This document shows positions 5,838-12,634 of a stretch of 38,585 nt of DNA, piece after piece. Source of the stretch: a virus; IMG/VR virus record IMGVR_UViG_3300021407_000027, positions 1 to 38,585 of that record, one strand, 5' to 3'. The notes below the pieces were generated by a model, which worked only from the letters and a program-made list of their open reading frames with translations, made no database searches and was not told the origin of the DNA. The translations under genes were made by a program, and so were the position numbers. Numbering within the stretch: the stretch's first letter is position 1; every line of letters begins with the position of its first letter.

Positions 5838-6701
5838 ATGTCAATCGAAGCACCTCACACTACCGGCCTCTTCGCCGAGCTTCTGGAAGGGGCCAACGCC
5901 CTTGCCCAGAGGCCGACATTGATTGCCGAGAAGGACCAAGCGATCGCCGAGGCCAAAGCAGCTCATGATCGCGCCGAGTCCTTCGCCAATCGCCTCTGGC
6001 AGCGAGAAGCCGAGATCAGCGATCTCAAAGCCAAGCTGGAGGAAAAGGAGGCCGCTCTAGCCCAAGCCACCTTTCAGCACAGCGAACTTGGGTCTAAGCT
6101 TTCGCTTGTGGCATCTGTACTCAAGGATGTCATGGGGAACGCCACGGCGGCAATGGAGCTAGTGGAACCACCAAAGCCGGAGCCGGAGCTGGTCATTGGA
6201 GAGCCCGTCACCGTTGAGGGGGTCAAGACGTATGATCCGGACCCTACGCCGTCCACCGAAGCATCACAGTCTTCGGATACGAACCTTGGCTCAACGACTA
6301 CGAACTCCGAAAAACAGGTTGGTGGCCCTGTTGACCTCCCCGGCACCTTCATCCACAGTGAAGGCTTTATCGAAACCAAGGTCGGTGAGCATAGCATCAT
6401 CGAGCCGACACGTGGAGAGCCTTTCGTAACCTCGCCAGAGGATCAGAGTGCCTCGGGCCCTACTGCGTCGTCGATGGACGCGCCGTCAGCAGTTGCAGCG
6501 CCAGCAACTGGATCCTCGTCAGCCGACACTCCTGCCGTCAACTCAACCGCTGCCTCCTTGCCTAAGCCCTATTGGGAGAAGCCCAAAGACGAGGAATGGT
6601 TCTCTTGGGCCAAGGCCGGGAACGACGTTGCCCCTTGGGTCACGTTCAACTGGGACGAGAATGATGCTCTGAAGCGAGCTTATGCTATGAAGCGCGCTTA
6701 A
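5838..6701 (+). CDS. Coiled-coil plus low-complexity early protein (287 aa)
   Basis: The ATG at 5838 has GGAG 9 nt upstream. Residues about 25-80 form a heptad-type coiled coil (EIDQ-style charged repeats such as LKAKLEEKEAALAQA). Residues about 110-235 are Pro/Ser/Thr/Glu-rich and likely disordered. The last about 50 residues look folded and Trp-rich (KPYWEKPKDEEWFSWAKAG ... WVTFNWDENDAL), perhaps a binding module. It follows the structured RNA region and precedes a cluster of small genes. No family recognised; a scaffold or adaptor-like role in early infection is only a guess. Confidence 0.7.
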   Translation: MSIEAPHTTGLFAELLEGANALAQRPTLIAEKDQAIAEAKAAHDRAESFANRLWQREAEISDLKAKLEEKEAALAQATFQHSELGSKLSLVASVLKDVMGNATAAMELVEPPKPEPELVIGEPVTVEGVKTYDPDPTPSTEASQSSDTNLGSTTTNSEKQVGGPVDLPGTFIHSEGFIETKVGEHSIIEPTRGEPFVTSPEDQSASGPTASSMDAPSAVAAPATGSSSADTPAVNSTAASLPKPYWEKPKDEEWFSWAKAGNDVAPWVTFNWDENDALKRAYAMKRA

Positions 6702-6712
6702 CCCTAACGGAG

Positions 6713-6931
6713 ATGGGTGAGGCCAACAACCTCACCCAACAACCCCCAATGTTCTACCTCGTAGTCTACGTCACCGGCACCCTCTACGCCTACATCGGCC
6801 CAATGCCAGACGCATCCATCTGCAACGTTGCCAAATCCGGCTTCTATGAGGAATACCACGGCGGAAATGAAATCGTTGCCAAGTGTGAACAGCGTCAATC
6901 ATCCCCCTCCAGAATGGAGCAACCCTCATGA
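6713..6931 (+). CDS. Early protein, unknown function (72 aa)
   Basis: ATG at 6713 immediately follows ACGGAG, which is closer than usual; an internal ATG at 6749 (MFYLVVYVTGTLYAYIG) has no ribosome site. The N-terminal half contains a hydrophobic strand-like stretch, the rest is polar with two cysteines. The stop overlaps the next start (ATGA). No family recognised. Confidence 0.5.
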   Translation: MGEANNLTQQPPMFYLVVYVTGTLYAYIGPMPDASICNVAKSGFYEEYHGGNEIVAKCEQRQSSPSRMEQPS

Positions 6932-7188
6932 CCCGACGCATCAAGATCGAGACTCTAAGACGCGATCCTGATTGGACAGACGATCCAACTCTGATTGGCT
7001 ATCGTCGCCCAATCACCCATAGACAAGCATCAGCGATCATTAACGCCAACGTTGATGATTGCAAAGAGGAACACAATGGGCGCAGCGGCTGGTATCTGGT
7101 CCGTACCGCTGATAGCAGCCTCATGCTTGCTTGCTACCCTCATGGTGACACTTATCTCGCAACAGAAGCCTATAGGGGGACGCTATGA
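6928..7188 (+). CDS. Early basic protein, unknown function (86 aa)
   Basis: Starts MTRRIKIETLRRDPDWTDD with GGAG 8 nt upstream of the ATG, overlapping the previous stop by 4 nt. Mixed alpha/beta character; middle part THRQASAIINANVDDCKEEH could be a helix, C-terminal part beta. The stop overlaps the next start by ATGA. No domain recognised. Confidence 0.6.
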   Translation: MTRRIKIETLRRDPDWTDDPTLIGYRRPITHRQASAIINANVDDCKEEHNGRSGWYLVRTADSSLMLACYPHGDTYLATEAYRGTL

Positions 7189-7427
7189 CCCTCCATCGCA
7201 AAATCGGCGGCATTCATTGGTTCAGCCTCGGTCGCCTCCGCATCGCCTTTTGCATCAAGGCAAAGCCCACAACACGCATCCGCGTTCCTGATAGTGATGG
7301 CATCCCTGACTACATCACAGTCAAAGCTGACAACTATCATCGCCGTCACACCCTTGAGAGCCAAATCAAAGCCCACGTCCTCAAGACCTATTGCGCCGAA
7401 GAACGCAACATGTTTGGAGGGTTCTAG
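7185..7427 (+). CDS. Early basic protein, unknown function (80 aa)
   Basis: Begins MTLHRKIGGIHWFSLGRLRI after an AGGGGGA ribosome site. The protein is basic and beta-rich (TTRIRVPDSDGIPDYITV) with a helical C-terminus. Coupled to both neighbours. No family recognised. Confidence 0.6.
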   Translation: MTLHRKIGGIHWFSLGRLRIAFCIKAKPTTRIRVPDSDGIPDYITVKADNYHRRHTLESQIKAHVLKTYCAEERNMFGGF

Positions 7428-7429
7428 CA

Positions 7430-7732
7430 ATGACCCTCGCATCCTCCGCCGCCCCACCTCGTGCCCTCAAGATCTGGGCATCAGGCTCTGACATCTACAT
7501 CGAGATTCCAGGGCACAACGGAAAAGCCCCCTACATCACCCGCTACAACTATGACTCCCGTGGCGTGCATCTGCTACTGGAATTAATCGGCGCCCATCGC
7601 TGTGATTATGACTACATCGACACAGTGCCAAACGACTATCGCTCCAACTTCAACACTGGCCCCGGGGACGCTGTTCAACAAGCCTCCGCTGACCGGGCTC
7701 TTTTGGCCCTCAAAGCGATATTGCGCAAATGA
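7430..7732 (+). CDS. Early protein, unknown function (100 aa)
   Basis: The ATG at 7430 is chosen because GGAGGG lies 8 nt upstream and the gene then follows its neighbour by 2 nt; an upstream in-frame start at 7391 would overlap the preceding gene without a ribosome site. The protein has a beta-strand core (LKIWASGSDIYIEIPG ... ITRYNYDSRGVHLLLELIG) and an alpha C-terminus (ASADRALLALKAILRK). Stop overlaps next start (ATGA). No family recognised. Confidence 0.6.
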   Translation: MTLASSAAPPRALKIWASGSDIYIEIPGHNGKAPYITRYNYDSRGVHLLLELIGAHRCDYDYIDTVPNDYRSNFNTGPGDAVQQASADRALLALKAILRK

Positions 7733-7914
7733 CCGGGCTAAAGATAGCCTTGACTCTGATGCTATGTGCCTTCATCTATCTAGTTGTGGGTCTTACCATA
7801 GAGGGCTGCTTTAGTATAACCTTGCCTATCTGGCCCATGCTCAATCTATTTGGAGGAGGCTTTGTTATCAGCCTCCTCAGTCTTCTCTACATCATGTGGA
7901 CAGAGCAACTATGA
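7729..7914 (+). CDS. Small two-helix inner-membrane protein (61 aa)
   Basis: Two hydrophobic segments, about residues 4-25 (LKIALTLMLCAFIYLVVGL) and 38-57 (LNLFGGGFVISLLSLLYIMW), separated by a short loop. Both gene ends overlap neighbours by ATGA. It lies far from the late lysis genes, so an early membrane role such as superinfection exclusion is more likely than holin, though this is inference. Confidence 0.55.
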   Translation: MTGLKIALTLMLCAFIYLVVGLTIEGCFSITLPIWPMLNLFGGGFVISLLSLLYIMWTEQL

Positions 7915-8084
7915 CCACTGAGTCCCCATCCCAGCGCATCATGCGGCGCTTTGACCGCCTATCCCCAAAGCAGAGGGAGTTCTTCCGCAACTCCCTTTTC
8001 AACTGGTCAGTCAGCAAAGACCAATCTCAAATGACCGTAAAACAACTCCGAGCACGCGATGAGCACCTCCGCCATGCCCGCTAA
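7911..8084 (+). CDS. Early protein, unknown function (57 aa)
   Basis: ATG at 7911 overlaps the preceding stop (ATGA). Basic, helical product (MRRFDRLSPKQREFFRNSL ... MTVKQLRARDEHLRHAR). The helix spacing resembles small DNA-binding helical proteins, without a specific match. Confidence 0.55.
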   Translation: MTTESPSQRIMRRFDRLSPKQREFFRNSLFNWSVSKDQSQMTVKQLRARDEHLRHAR

Positions 8085-8277
8085 CACCATCATGGCATGG
8101 GGAGGACGACATCTGATCCGTGCCCTCTCATCAACCAAGTTCACAGTGGAGCCTATACATAAGCGTAAGCCTCATGCCTTTCACGACTCCCGTGGTTGGT
8201 GGCTAAGGCTCAATGATGGTAGTTGTATTCCGATGCATCTCGACTCTGGCACGTGGTATCTTAACCATGCTCGTTGA
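8074..8277 (+). CDS. Early protein, unknown function (67 aa)
   Basis: Taken from the ATG at 8074 (11-nt overlap with the preceding gene); ATG at 8059 or 8092 are alternatives and none has a clear ribosome site. The product is His/Trp-rich and beta-type (HAFHDSRGWWLRLNDGSC). No family recognised. Confidence 0.45.
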   Translation: MPANTIMAWGGRHLIRALSSTKFTVEPIHKRKPHAFHDSRGWWLRLNDGSCIPMHLDSGTWYLNHAR

Positions 8278-8590
8278 CCTTTCCCTCCCAGAAGGCACAG
8301 AGCTTGCCTACCTTCGCGGACCACAGCGCGGTTGGTGGGAAGCTCTGATCCGCCGTCGCCTTGATAGGGACTCCATGAGCATCGCCTATGCCGTTGGCTT
8401 TGGCACTGACCACAACCCAGACCACGCCATCACATTCGCCGTCGAGGCCCTTGAGCGCGATCCGCAACTGATCTCAGAGGCATTAGTCCAGCCAACCTGC
8501 GCTCTATCCAATCTCGACGCTGCCCTTGCCAACCTGCTCACCGCTACGCCTATGACGCCCTCAAAGCCCCTCTTCAAACTCAAATCCTAG
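8267..8590 (+). CDS. Early protein ending in shared SKPLFKLK peptide (107 aa)
   Basis: Starts MLVDLSLPEGTELAYLRGP, overlapping the preceding gene by 11 nt. A compact alpha/beta body is followed by a helix (SNLDAALANLLTATP) and the C-terminal peptide TPSKPLFKLKS. The same ending occurs on the protein encoded at 11108-11368, with otherwise dissimilar sequence, suggesting a common docking tail. No enzymatic motif. Function unknown. Confidence 0.6.
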   Translation: MLVDLSLPEGTELAYLRGPQRGWWEALIRRRLDRDSMSIAYAVGFGTDHNPDHAITFAVEALERDPQLISEALVQPTCALSNLDAALANLLTATPMTPSKPLFKLKS

Positions 8591-8599
8591 GGAACCCTA

Positions 8600-8830
8600 A
8601 TGAGCAAATATGAAACCCTCGGCGGCTACGTCACAAAGTCCGAAGCCTTCTCAAAGTTCATGCACCACATCCGCGAAGCCCAAGACCAAGCCCTCGTCAT
8701 CTCCCACCTCCTCCGCACCGAGGACACCAAAAAGGACGAGCTTTTGGCGACCGGCTGGCGCGGCATCGCTGAACTAATGGACCGCATTCACGCCCAAGTC
8801 CTCAAACTCGGCCAAGGGAAGATGCAATGA
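8600..8830 (+). CDS. Early helical protein, unknown function (76 aa)
   Basis: Begins MSKYETLGGYVTKSEAFSKF and is almost entirely alpha-helical, ending GQGKMQ. The last codons contain the ribosome site AAGGGAAG and overlap the next start by ATGA. No family recognised. Confidence 0.6.
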   Translation: MSKYETLGGYVTKSEAFSKFMHHIREAQDQALVISHLLRTEDTKKDELLATGWRGIAELMDRIHAQVLKLGQGKMQ

Positions 8831-9027
8831 TCGCGGCTCTCTCAAATAGATTCATTCTTACTATGTACCCAGATTCCACAGCGCGCCTTCAATTCGTTGA
8901 CGTGCGTCCAGATAACACTTCCGAACCGATCAGTGAACTAGTATTATCTCACAAGAATCTAGAGCAACTTGCGAATCTAATACAAAGTCAGTTGCACAAT
9001 GACCTTAGTCAAGGAAAAATGCAATGA
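8827..9027 (+). CDS. Early protein, unknown function (66 aa)
   Basis: Beta-strand N-terminus (RFILTMYPDSTARLQFVDV) and helical C-terminus (HKNLEQLANLIQSQLH). It ends SQGKMQ, nearly the same as the preceding protein's ending, because both junctions share a Shine-Dalgarno-plus-ATGA module. Its base composition is more AT-rich than its neighbours. Confidence 0.55.
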   Translation: MIAALSNRFILTMYPDSTARLQFVDVRPDNTSEPISELVLSHKNLEQLANLIQSQLHNDLSQGKMQ

Positions 9028-9356
9028 CCGCCGCCCCTGAGCCGGAGTTTCCAGCGGAGATGCTTGAGCGCTGCACCGCAGCGAAAGTACGACCCTTTCG
9101 CTGGGAAGACGTAGCAGAAAGCGCGAAATCCGCTCACAGATGGGAGACAGAGAATGTCCTCCGCACCGCCGAGGAATGGAAGCGGGAGCATGGAGAAGGG
9201 GACAAGATGCGTGAGGCGCTGGTGAAGGCGCGGCAGAGGATATTCGACTGCAAGCATAATGCTATGTTTAGCAGCAAAGACACGATTGTTCGACATGTCG
9301 CTGAATTGCTGCCTGAGATCGACGCCGCCCTCGGCACAGTAGAGAAAGAAAGATGA
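9024..9356 (+). CDS. Early acidic/helical protein, unknown function (110 aa)
   Basis: Starts MTAAPEPEFPAEMLERC with AAGGAAAA as ribosome site in the preceding gene. Mostly charged helices (TAEEWKREHGEGDKMREALV ...), two cysteines, no catalytic motif. Last gene before the internal promoter at 9387. Confidence 0.6.
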   Translation: MTAAPEPEFPAEMLERCTAAKVRPFRWEDVAESAKSAHRWETENVLRTAEEWKREHGEGDKMREALVKARQRIFDCKHNAMFSSKDTIVRHVAELLPEIDAALGTVEKER

Positions 9357-9365
9357 GCGCCATTA

Positions 9366-9379
9366 GTTTCAGGAGAAAC
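9366..9379. repeat. Small inverted repeat next to internal promoter
   Basis: GTTTC, 4-bp spacer AGGA, GAAAC. It ends 7 bp before the -35 of the promoter at 9387 and could be an operator half-pair. Short enough to be chance. Confidence 0.3.
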
Positions 9380-9386
9380 CTTCAGC

Positions 9387-9415
9387 TTGACAATCCCATC
9401 TACCTATGGTACAAT
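9387..9415 (+). promoter_or_regulatory. Second early rightward promoter
   Basis: TTGACA (9387-9392), 17-bp spacer, TACAAT (9410-9415) preceded by an extended -10 TGG. It lies in one of the few gaps of the early cluster, about 35 bp upstream of the gene 9450-9806, and matches the first promoter in TTGACAATC and ATGGTA-AAT blocks. Confidence 0.75.
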
Positions 9416-9449
9416 CAGACACAATCCAAAGAACCATGAGGATCTCTGA

Positions 9450-9806
9450 ATGAGCCTCCCTTCCCACCTCGACGCCTACGAGGACTGTCTCGATTACTTC
9501 GAGAAAGCCCTTGCCGATCCCTCCGGCATCCGCATCAGCTTCGACGACTATGGTCAAGCCAATCTCTTCACCATGCGGATGCACCAATGCCGCGCCTTGC
9601 ATCGCGCCTTGCATCGGCGCGTCTACGCTCCTGACGACCACCGCCATGGCCGCTCCGAGTTCGACAAGCTAATGGTCCGCCAGCCGCGCTATGATGACGT
9701 CGCGCATTGGTGGGTCTACGTCGAGCGCGCTGATGCCAGTGTCGTCTCGGTTGAGTCCCTAACGACTCTCTACACAGAGCCTCTTAAGGACAAGCACGAT
9801 GCCTGA
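9450..9806 (+). CDS. Early protein, unknown function (118 aa)
   Basis: First gene after the internal promoter; GAGGAT lies upstream of the ATG. The protein is acidic N-terminally (HLDAYEDCLDYFEKALADP), has a repeated RALHRALHRR segment and a beta C-terminus (VAHWWVYVERADASVVSVE). No known fold. It overlaps the next gene by 8 nt. Confidence 0.65.
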   Translation: MSLPSHLDAYEDCLDYFEKALADPSGIRISFDDYGQANLFTMRMHQCRALHRALHRRVYAPDDHRHGRSEFDKLMVRQPRYDDVAHWWVYVERADASVVSVESLTTLYTEPLKDKHDA

Positions 9807-9990
9807 ACAAAGATGGTACGTCACCTGCTGGGCGAATGCAACTCGCTATCCTGATATGATACCCGCACCCGAGGATGAAGTCTGGACCGTAAGTCTAAAC
9901 CCGAATGAGCCGGGATGGGAAAATGATTCGGACACTGATGGCTATGGCCTAACTAAGGCTTTCGCACAAGGAACTTGCAGATGCCGCTAA
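9799..9990 (+). CDS. Early acidic protein, unknown function (63 aa)
   Basis: Starts MPEQRWYVTCWANATRYP; Trp/Asp/Glu-rich with a CRCR C-terminus. A negatively charged small early protein could be a DNA mimic, but no evidence beyond composition. Overlaps both neighbours. Confidence 0.5.
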   Translation: MPEQRWYVTCWANATRYPDMIPAPEDEVWTVSLNPNEPGWENDSDTDGYGLTKAFAQGTCRCR

Positions 9991-10154
9991 TGAAAAATGG
10001 AAAGCGTCTCATGCATGAGCTTCGCATGTTGATAGCCGAGACGCTCATTAACTGGGCTTTTAGTATCATGCCACGTCAACACCCTGATGCTGCTATCTGG
10101 GCAAGATACATGGGTCTGGCAGTAGATGTGATCAAGGTGAGACACCATGCCTGA
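9981..10154 (+). CDS. Small basic helical protein (57 aa)
   Basis: ATG at 9981 lies inside the end of the preceding gene (10-nt overlap), with AAGGAA about 11 nt upstream. The product MPLMKNGKRLMHELRMLI ... is Met-rich and helical, with a second helix (AIWARYMGLAVDVIKV), ending 8 nt into the next gene. It fills an otherwise empty 156-nt space in a fully packed operon, which supports it being real. Function unknown. Confidence 0.5.
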   Translation: MPLMKNGKRLMHELRMLIAETLINWAFSIMPRQHPDAAIWARYMGLAVDVIKVRHHA

Positions 10155-10374
10155 ACCGCGCCCCGGCTACCTCTTCGACCTCATCAAAACCGCCTCCGAG
10201 CTTGACTTCGGTCTCCTAATCGAAACCGACAACGTGGAAGCGTGTCGCACGGATCTCTATGCCAAGCTCAAGAGCAACGGCATCTCAACCGAGGATCTCG
10301 ACATCCAAGTAGCCGTACCATCGACCCCCAACACCATCTACATCCTCAAGCGTAGTGTGGAACTTCCGGAATGA
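10147..10374 (+). CDS. Early protein, unknown function (75 aa)
   Basis: Alpha/beta product (LFDLIKTASELDFGLLIETD ... IYILKRSVELPE) with ribosome site AAGGTGAG upstream. The stop overlaps the next start by ATGA. No family recognised. Confidence 0.6.
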   Translation: MPEPRPGYLFDLIKTASELDFGLLIETDNVEACRTDLYAKLKSNGISTEDLDIQVAVPSTPNTIYILKRSVELPE

Positions 10375-10571
10375 AGGACCTCCACCTACTCATCAATCCG
10401 CCATTGGTCTTGTCTCTAGATAATCTCGCACCATTACTTCCAATAGCCTCAGGAACAGTTCATTATGTTGAGACAGTTCCTCAACGCAAAGAACGGCTGA
10501 GACGTGAGCATCGTCGTCTCTACATGCGTGAATGGCGTAAGAGAAGGAAGTCCCTTAATGACCAGCAATGA
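10371..10571 (+). CDS. Early protein with strongly basic tail (66 aa)
   Basis: A hydrophobic N-terminal half (LLINPPLVLSLDNLAPLLPI) is followed by a very basic helix (RKERLRREHRRLYMREW RKRRKS). The tail is typical of nucleic-acid or ribosome binding. Coupled to both neighbours by short overlaps. No family recognised. Confidence 0.55.
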   Translation: MKDLHLLINPPLVLSLDNLAPLLPIASGTVHYVETVPQRKERLRREHRRLYMREWRKRRKSLNDQQ

Positions 10572-10734
10572 CCTCCACCGCACCAACATCAACCTGCGCA
10601 AAGACGATGTCGAATACCTTCGCAATCTCTTAGGTTTCGGTTGGACCGAGAAGGTCCGCGAGATCGTTCACGAATACGTCCGAGAGATGCAGAAGCGCGA
10701 TCAGATCTACCCTTACGAGGTATTCAAGCAATGA
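10558..10734 (+). CDS. Ribbon-helix-helix-like DNA-binding protein (58 aa)
   Basis: Taken from the ATG at 10558, which overlaps the preceding stop region; a longer frame from 10504 lies wholly in the preceding gene. Short N-terminal strand (RTNINLRKDD) then two helices (VEYLRNLLG; TEKVREIVHEYVREMQ) give the size and layout of Arc/CopG-type ribbon-helix-helix proteins, which bind operators as dimers. It may repress phage or host promoters. No experimental or exact family match is claimed. Confidence 0.5.
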   Translation: MTSNDLHRTNINLRKDDVEYLRNLLGFGWTEKVREIVHEYVREMQKRDQIYPYEVFKQ

Positions 10735-10880
10735 CTCCCAACCTCAAGCCCACCTGCCACCACTGCGGTGAAGACATCGAACCTGATGACGAGACCCACG
10801 AGGACGAAGGCTATATCTATCACCTAGACTGCTGGGATGATCGCGATCTCGAGAACGAGGAGCTTGATAAGGATGAGTGA
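10731..10880 (+). CDS. Small zinc-ribbon/treble-clef-like protein (49 aa)
   Basis: Starts MTPNLKPTCHHCGEDIEP. A CxxC pair (CHHC) followed by His and Cys in YHLDCW gives a four-ligand zinc site, as in LIM or treble-clef minidomains. The remaining tail is very acidic (DDRDLENEELDKDE). It overlaps both neighbours. Likely protein-protein or nucleic-acid binding; target unknown. Confidence 0.55.
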   Translation: MTPNLKPTCHHCGEDIEPDDETHEDEGYIYHLDCWDDRDLENEELDKDE

Positions 10881-11121
10881 CCTAACCCCTCATGACTTAG
10901 AGCGTCTCCGAAAGCAAGACTTCTTCAACCGGCGCATTAATGCATTCATCGAGCGCTATTGCCCTCGCTCTTATGAAGGCCGCGATTTTGACATCGAGCT
11001 TCGAGGCTTGATCATGACTGCCTATGAGCTTGCTCAAGAGCCCTTTGCCTATGAACTGAGAGCATATCGCGATAATGCTGTTGACGCTGCAATGCTGAGG
11101 CCAATCAATGTCCGAACCTAG
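10873..11121 (+). CDS. Early helical protein, unknown function (82 aa)
   Basis: ATG at 10873 overlaps the preceding stop by 8 nt. The product (LTPHDLERLRKQDFFNRRI ...) is helical and charged with one cysteine. Overlaps the next gene by 14 nt. No family recognised. Confidence 0.55.
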   Translation: MSDLTPHDLERLRKQDFFNRRINAFIERYCPRSYEGRDFDIELRGLIMTAYELAQEPFAYELRAYRDNAVDAAMLRPINVRT

Positions 11122-11368
11122 CCCCCTCGATCTCCTGATGTCGCGAATCGAAGAGATCAACCACAAACAACCACCGATCCCAGCCCAGGACATCGACATC
11201 GTCATTGCCTATAATCGCCAGATGCGCCAACGCAAGGCTTCTGGAGAGAAAGTGCCAAAAGCCAAAGGCGCTGACGCGGCTAAGGTGATCCAAGCCCTAG
11301 ATGTCCTAATGTCAGCCACACCCAAAGTCGCATCCAAGCCCTTGTTTAAGCTAAAGGCCTCGTCATGA
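11108..11368 (+). CDS. Early protein ending in shared SKPLFKLK peptide (86 aa)
   Basis: Starts MSEPSPLDLLMSRIEEIN; a helical N-terminus, a basic linker (KASGEKVPKAKGADAAKV) and a C-terminal helix plus peptide (LDVLMSATP, then ASKPLFKLKASS). The ending matches the protein at 8267-8590 (ATP-x3-SKPLFKLK) although the bodies differ. Two early proteins may thus bind the same partner. No enzymatic motif. Confidence 0.6.
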   Translation: MSEPSPLDLLMSRIEEINHKQPPIPAQDIDIVIAYNRQMRQRKASGEKVPKAKGADAAKVIQALDVLMSATPKVASKPLFKLKASS

Positions 11369-11556
11369 TCTCTAAAAATCTAATCGAAGCATTAGACTTT
11401 GTTCGGCTATTTGCGGAAGAGGTAGCCCGTGACATGAAACTAAGTGATGCTGGAGACAGCTACATCTACATAGGTAGCATGAACAACGTAGAAGACCTAA
11501 AGAAAAGTCTATTAGATTTCCACGATCAGCGAGACTTCGACGATGACATTAGATGA
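11365..11556 (+). CDS. Early acidic protein, unknown function (63 aa)
   Basis: ATGA overlap with the preceding gene. Helical and acidic (LIEALDFVRLFAEEVARDM ... DFHDQRDFDDDIR). Overlaps the nuclease gene by 14 nt, so it is probably co-translated with it. No family recognised. Confidence 0.55.
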   Translation: MISKNLIEALDFVRLFAEEVARDMKLSDAGDSYIYIGSMNNVEDLKKSLLDFHDQRDFDDDIR

Positions 11557-12634
11557 AGAAATCGACTCCCTCATCATTGATGACAAGTCACTGAGCACTG
11601 AGCACGTGCATTCACCATCCCCATTCCTTCCAGGGACTAAGATTCAGTATGCATTTGATTCAACCACGATTAATGATTTGAAGACGTGTCCGAGGCTTTA
11701 TTACTATAAGCACATTGAAGGCTGGGCGTCGAAGGATGAGAGCATTCACCTTCGCTTCGGCATCGAGGTGCACCTTGCGCTTCAGCAATACGACATCTCA
11801 AGGAGCAACGGCATTGAGCATGAAGATGCACTTCACGACGTTGTACGCGAGCTCATGGAGAGGACAGCAAATTGGACTGTGGATGAGTCTACAAAGGTCG
11901 GGAAGTACAAGAATCGTTCAAATCTCGTTGGGCTTGTTATTGATTACCTCGACGCTCACGTTAACGATCCTGCCGAGACCTACATTATGGCAGACGGTAA
12001 ACCGGCGGTAGAGCTAAGCTTCCAGTTCGAGCTTGATTGGGGGCCAGAGGCATCGCAGATTGCTCATGATGTTGAAGTCGAGTACGGCGAACGTATGACT
12101 GTGTTATCTACAATGGAGCACGCGCAACCCTACATCCTCTCCGGCCACCTCGACAAAGTCGTGACCCTCCATGGCGCGCTTCTCGTAAAGGACTACAAAA
12201 CCACCACCACCGCCACCTCATCCTTCTACTTCAACCAATTCGAACCCCACACCCAAATGACCCTCTACACCCTCGCGGGAAAGGTGGTGCTGAATGCTCC
12301 CATCCGCGGTGTCGCGATTGACGCGCTCCAGATCCTCCTCGAAGAACCCCATCGCTTCACCCGCGGCTTCACCTATCGCACTCCAGATCAACTCGACGAG
12401 TTCCTCAACGACCTTGCCATCCTCTTCCGCGAGAACGAAGCCTATGCCACCCAAAACTACTGGCCTATGCGCGAATCCGGCTGCTCCAACTACCGCTCCG
12501 AAGCCGAAGGCCGCACTGGCTGCCCCTTCCGCGACATCTGCTCCAAGTCCCCCTCCGTGCGCGACCGTTTCCTTCGCGCCGACTTCATCAAACTCCCAGA
12601 GGATCAGAAATGGAACCCACTCAAGCCAAGATAG
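11543..12634 (+). CDS. PD-(D/E)XK nuclease, RecB/Cas4-like, with Fe-S-type cysteines
   Basis: A 363-aa member of the PD-(D/E)XK superfamily (RecB/AddB C-terminal or Cas4-like). Visible elements in order: SYSK-like entry with Cys49 (LKTCPRLYYYKHIEGW), His77 (FGIEVHLAL), Glu157 (VELSF), Asp204 (SGHLDKVV), and the catalytic D217-Y-K219 (VKDYKT). Three further cysteines lie near the C-terminus, Cys314, Cys327 and Cys333 (GCSNY, GCPFRDIC), which with Cys49 form the one-plus-three arrangement that binds a [4Fe-4S] cluster in AddB and Cas4. Likely a 5'-3' or 3'-5' DNA exonuclease for recombination, end processing or host DNA degradation. Next to an ATPase and ssDNA-binding protein, so a phage recombination module. 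The 5' third is less GC-rich than the rest. Confidence 0.8.
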   Translation: MTLDEEIDSLIIDDKSLSTEHVHSPSPFLPGTKIQYAFDSTTINDLKTCPRLYYYKHIEGWASKDESIHLRFGIEVHLALQQYDISRSNGIEHEDALHDVVRELMERTANWTVDESTKVGKYKNRSNLVGLVIDYLDAHVNDPAETYIMADGKPAVELSFQFELDWGPEASQIAHDVEVEYGERMTVLSTMEHAQPYILSGHLDKVVTLHGALLVKDYKTTTTATSSFYFNQFEPHTQMTLYTLAGKVVLNAPIRGVAIDALQILLEEPHRFTRGFTYRTPDQLDEFLNDLAILFRENEAYATQNYWPMRESGCSNYRSEAEGRTGCPFRDICSKSPSVRDRFLRADFIKLPEDQKWNPLKPR

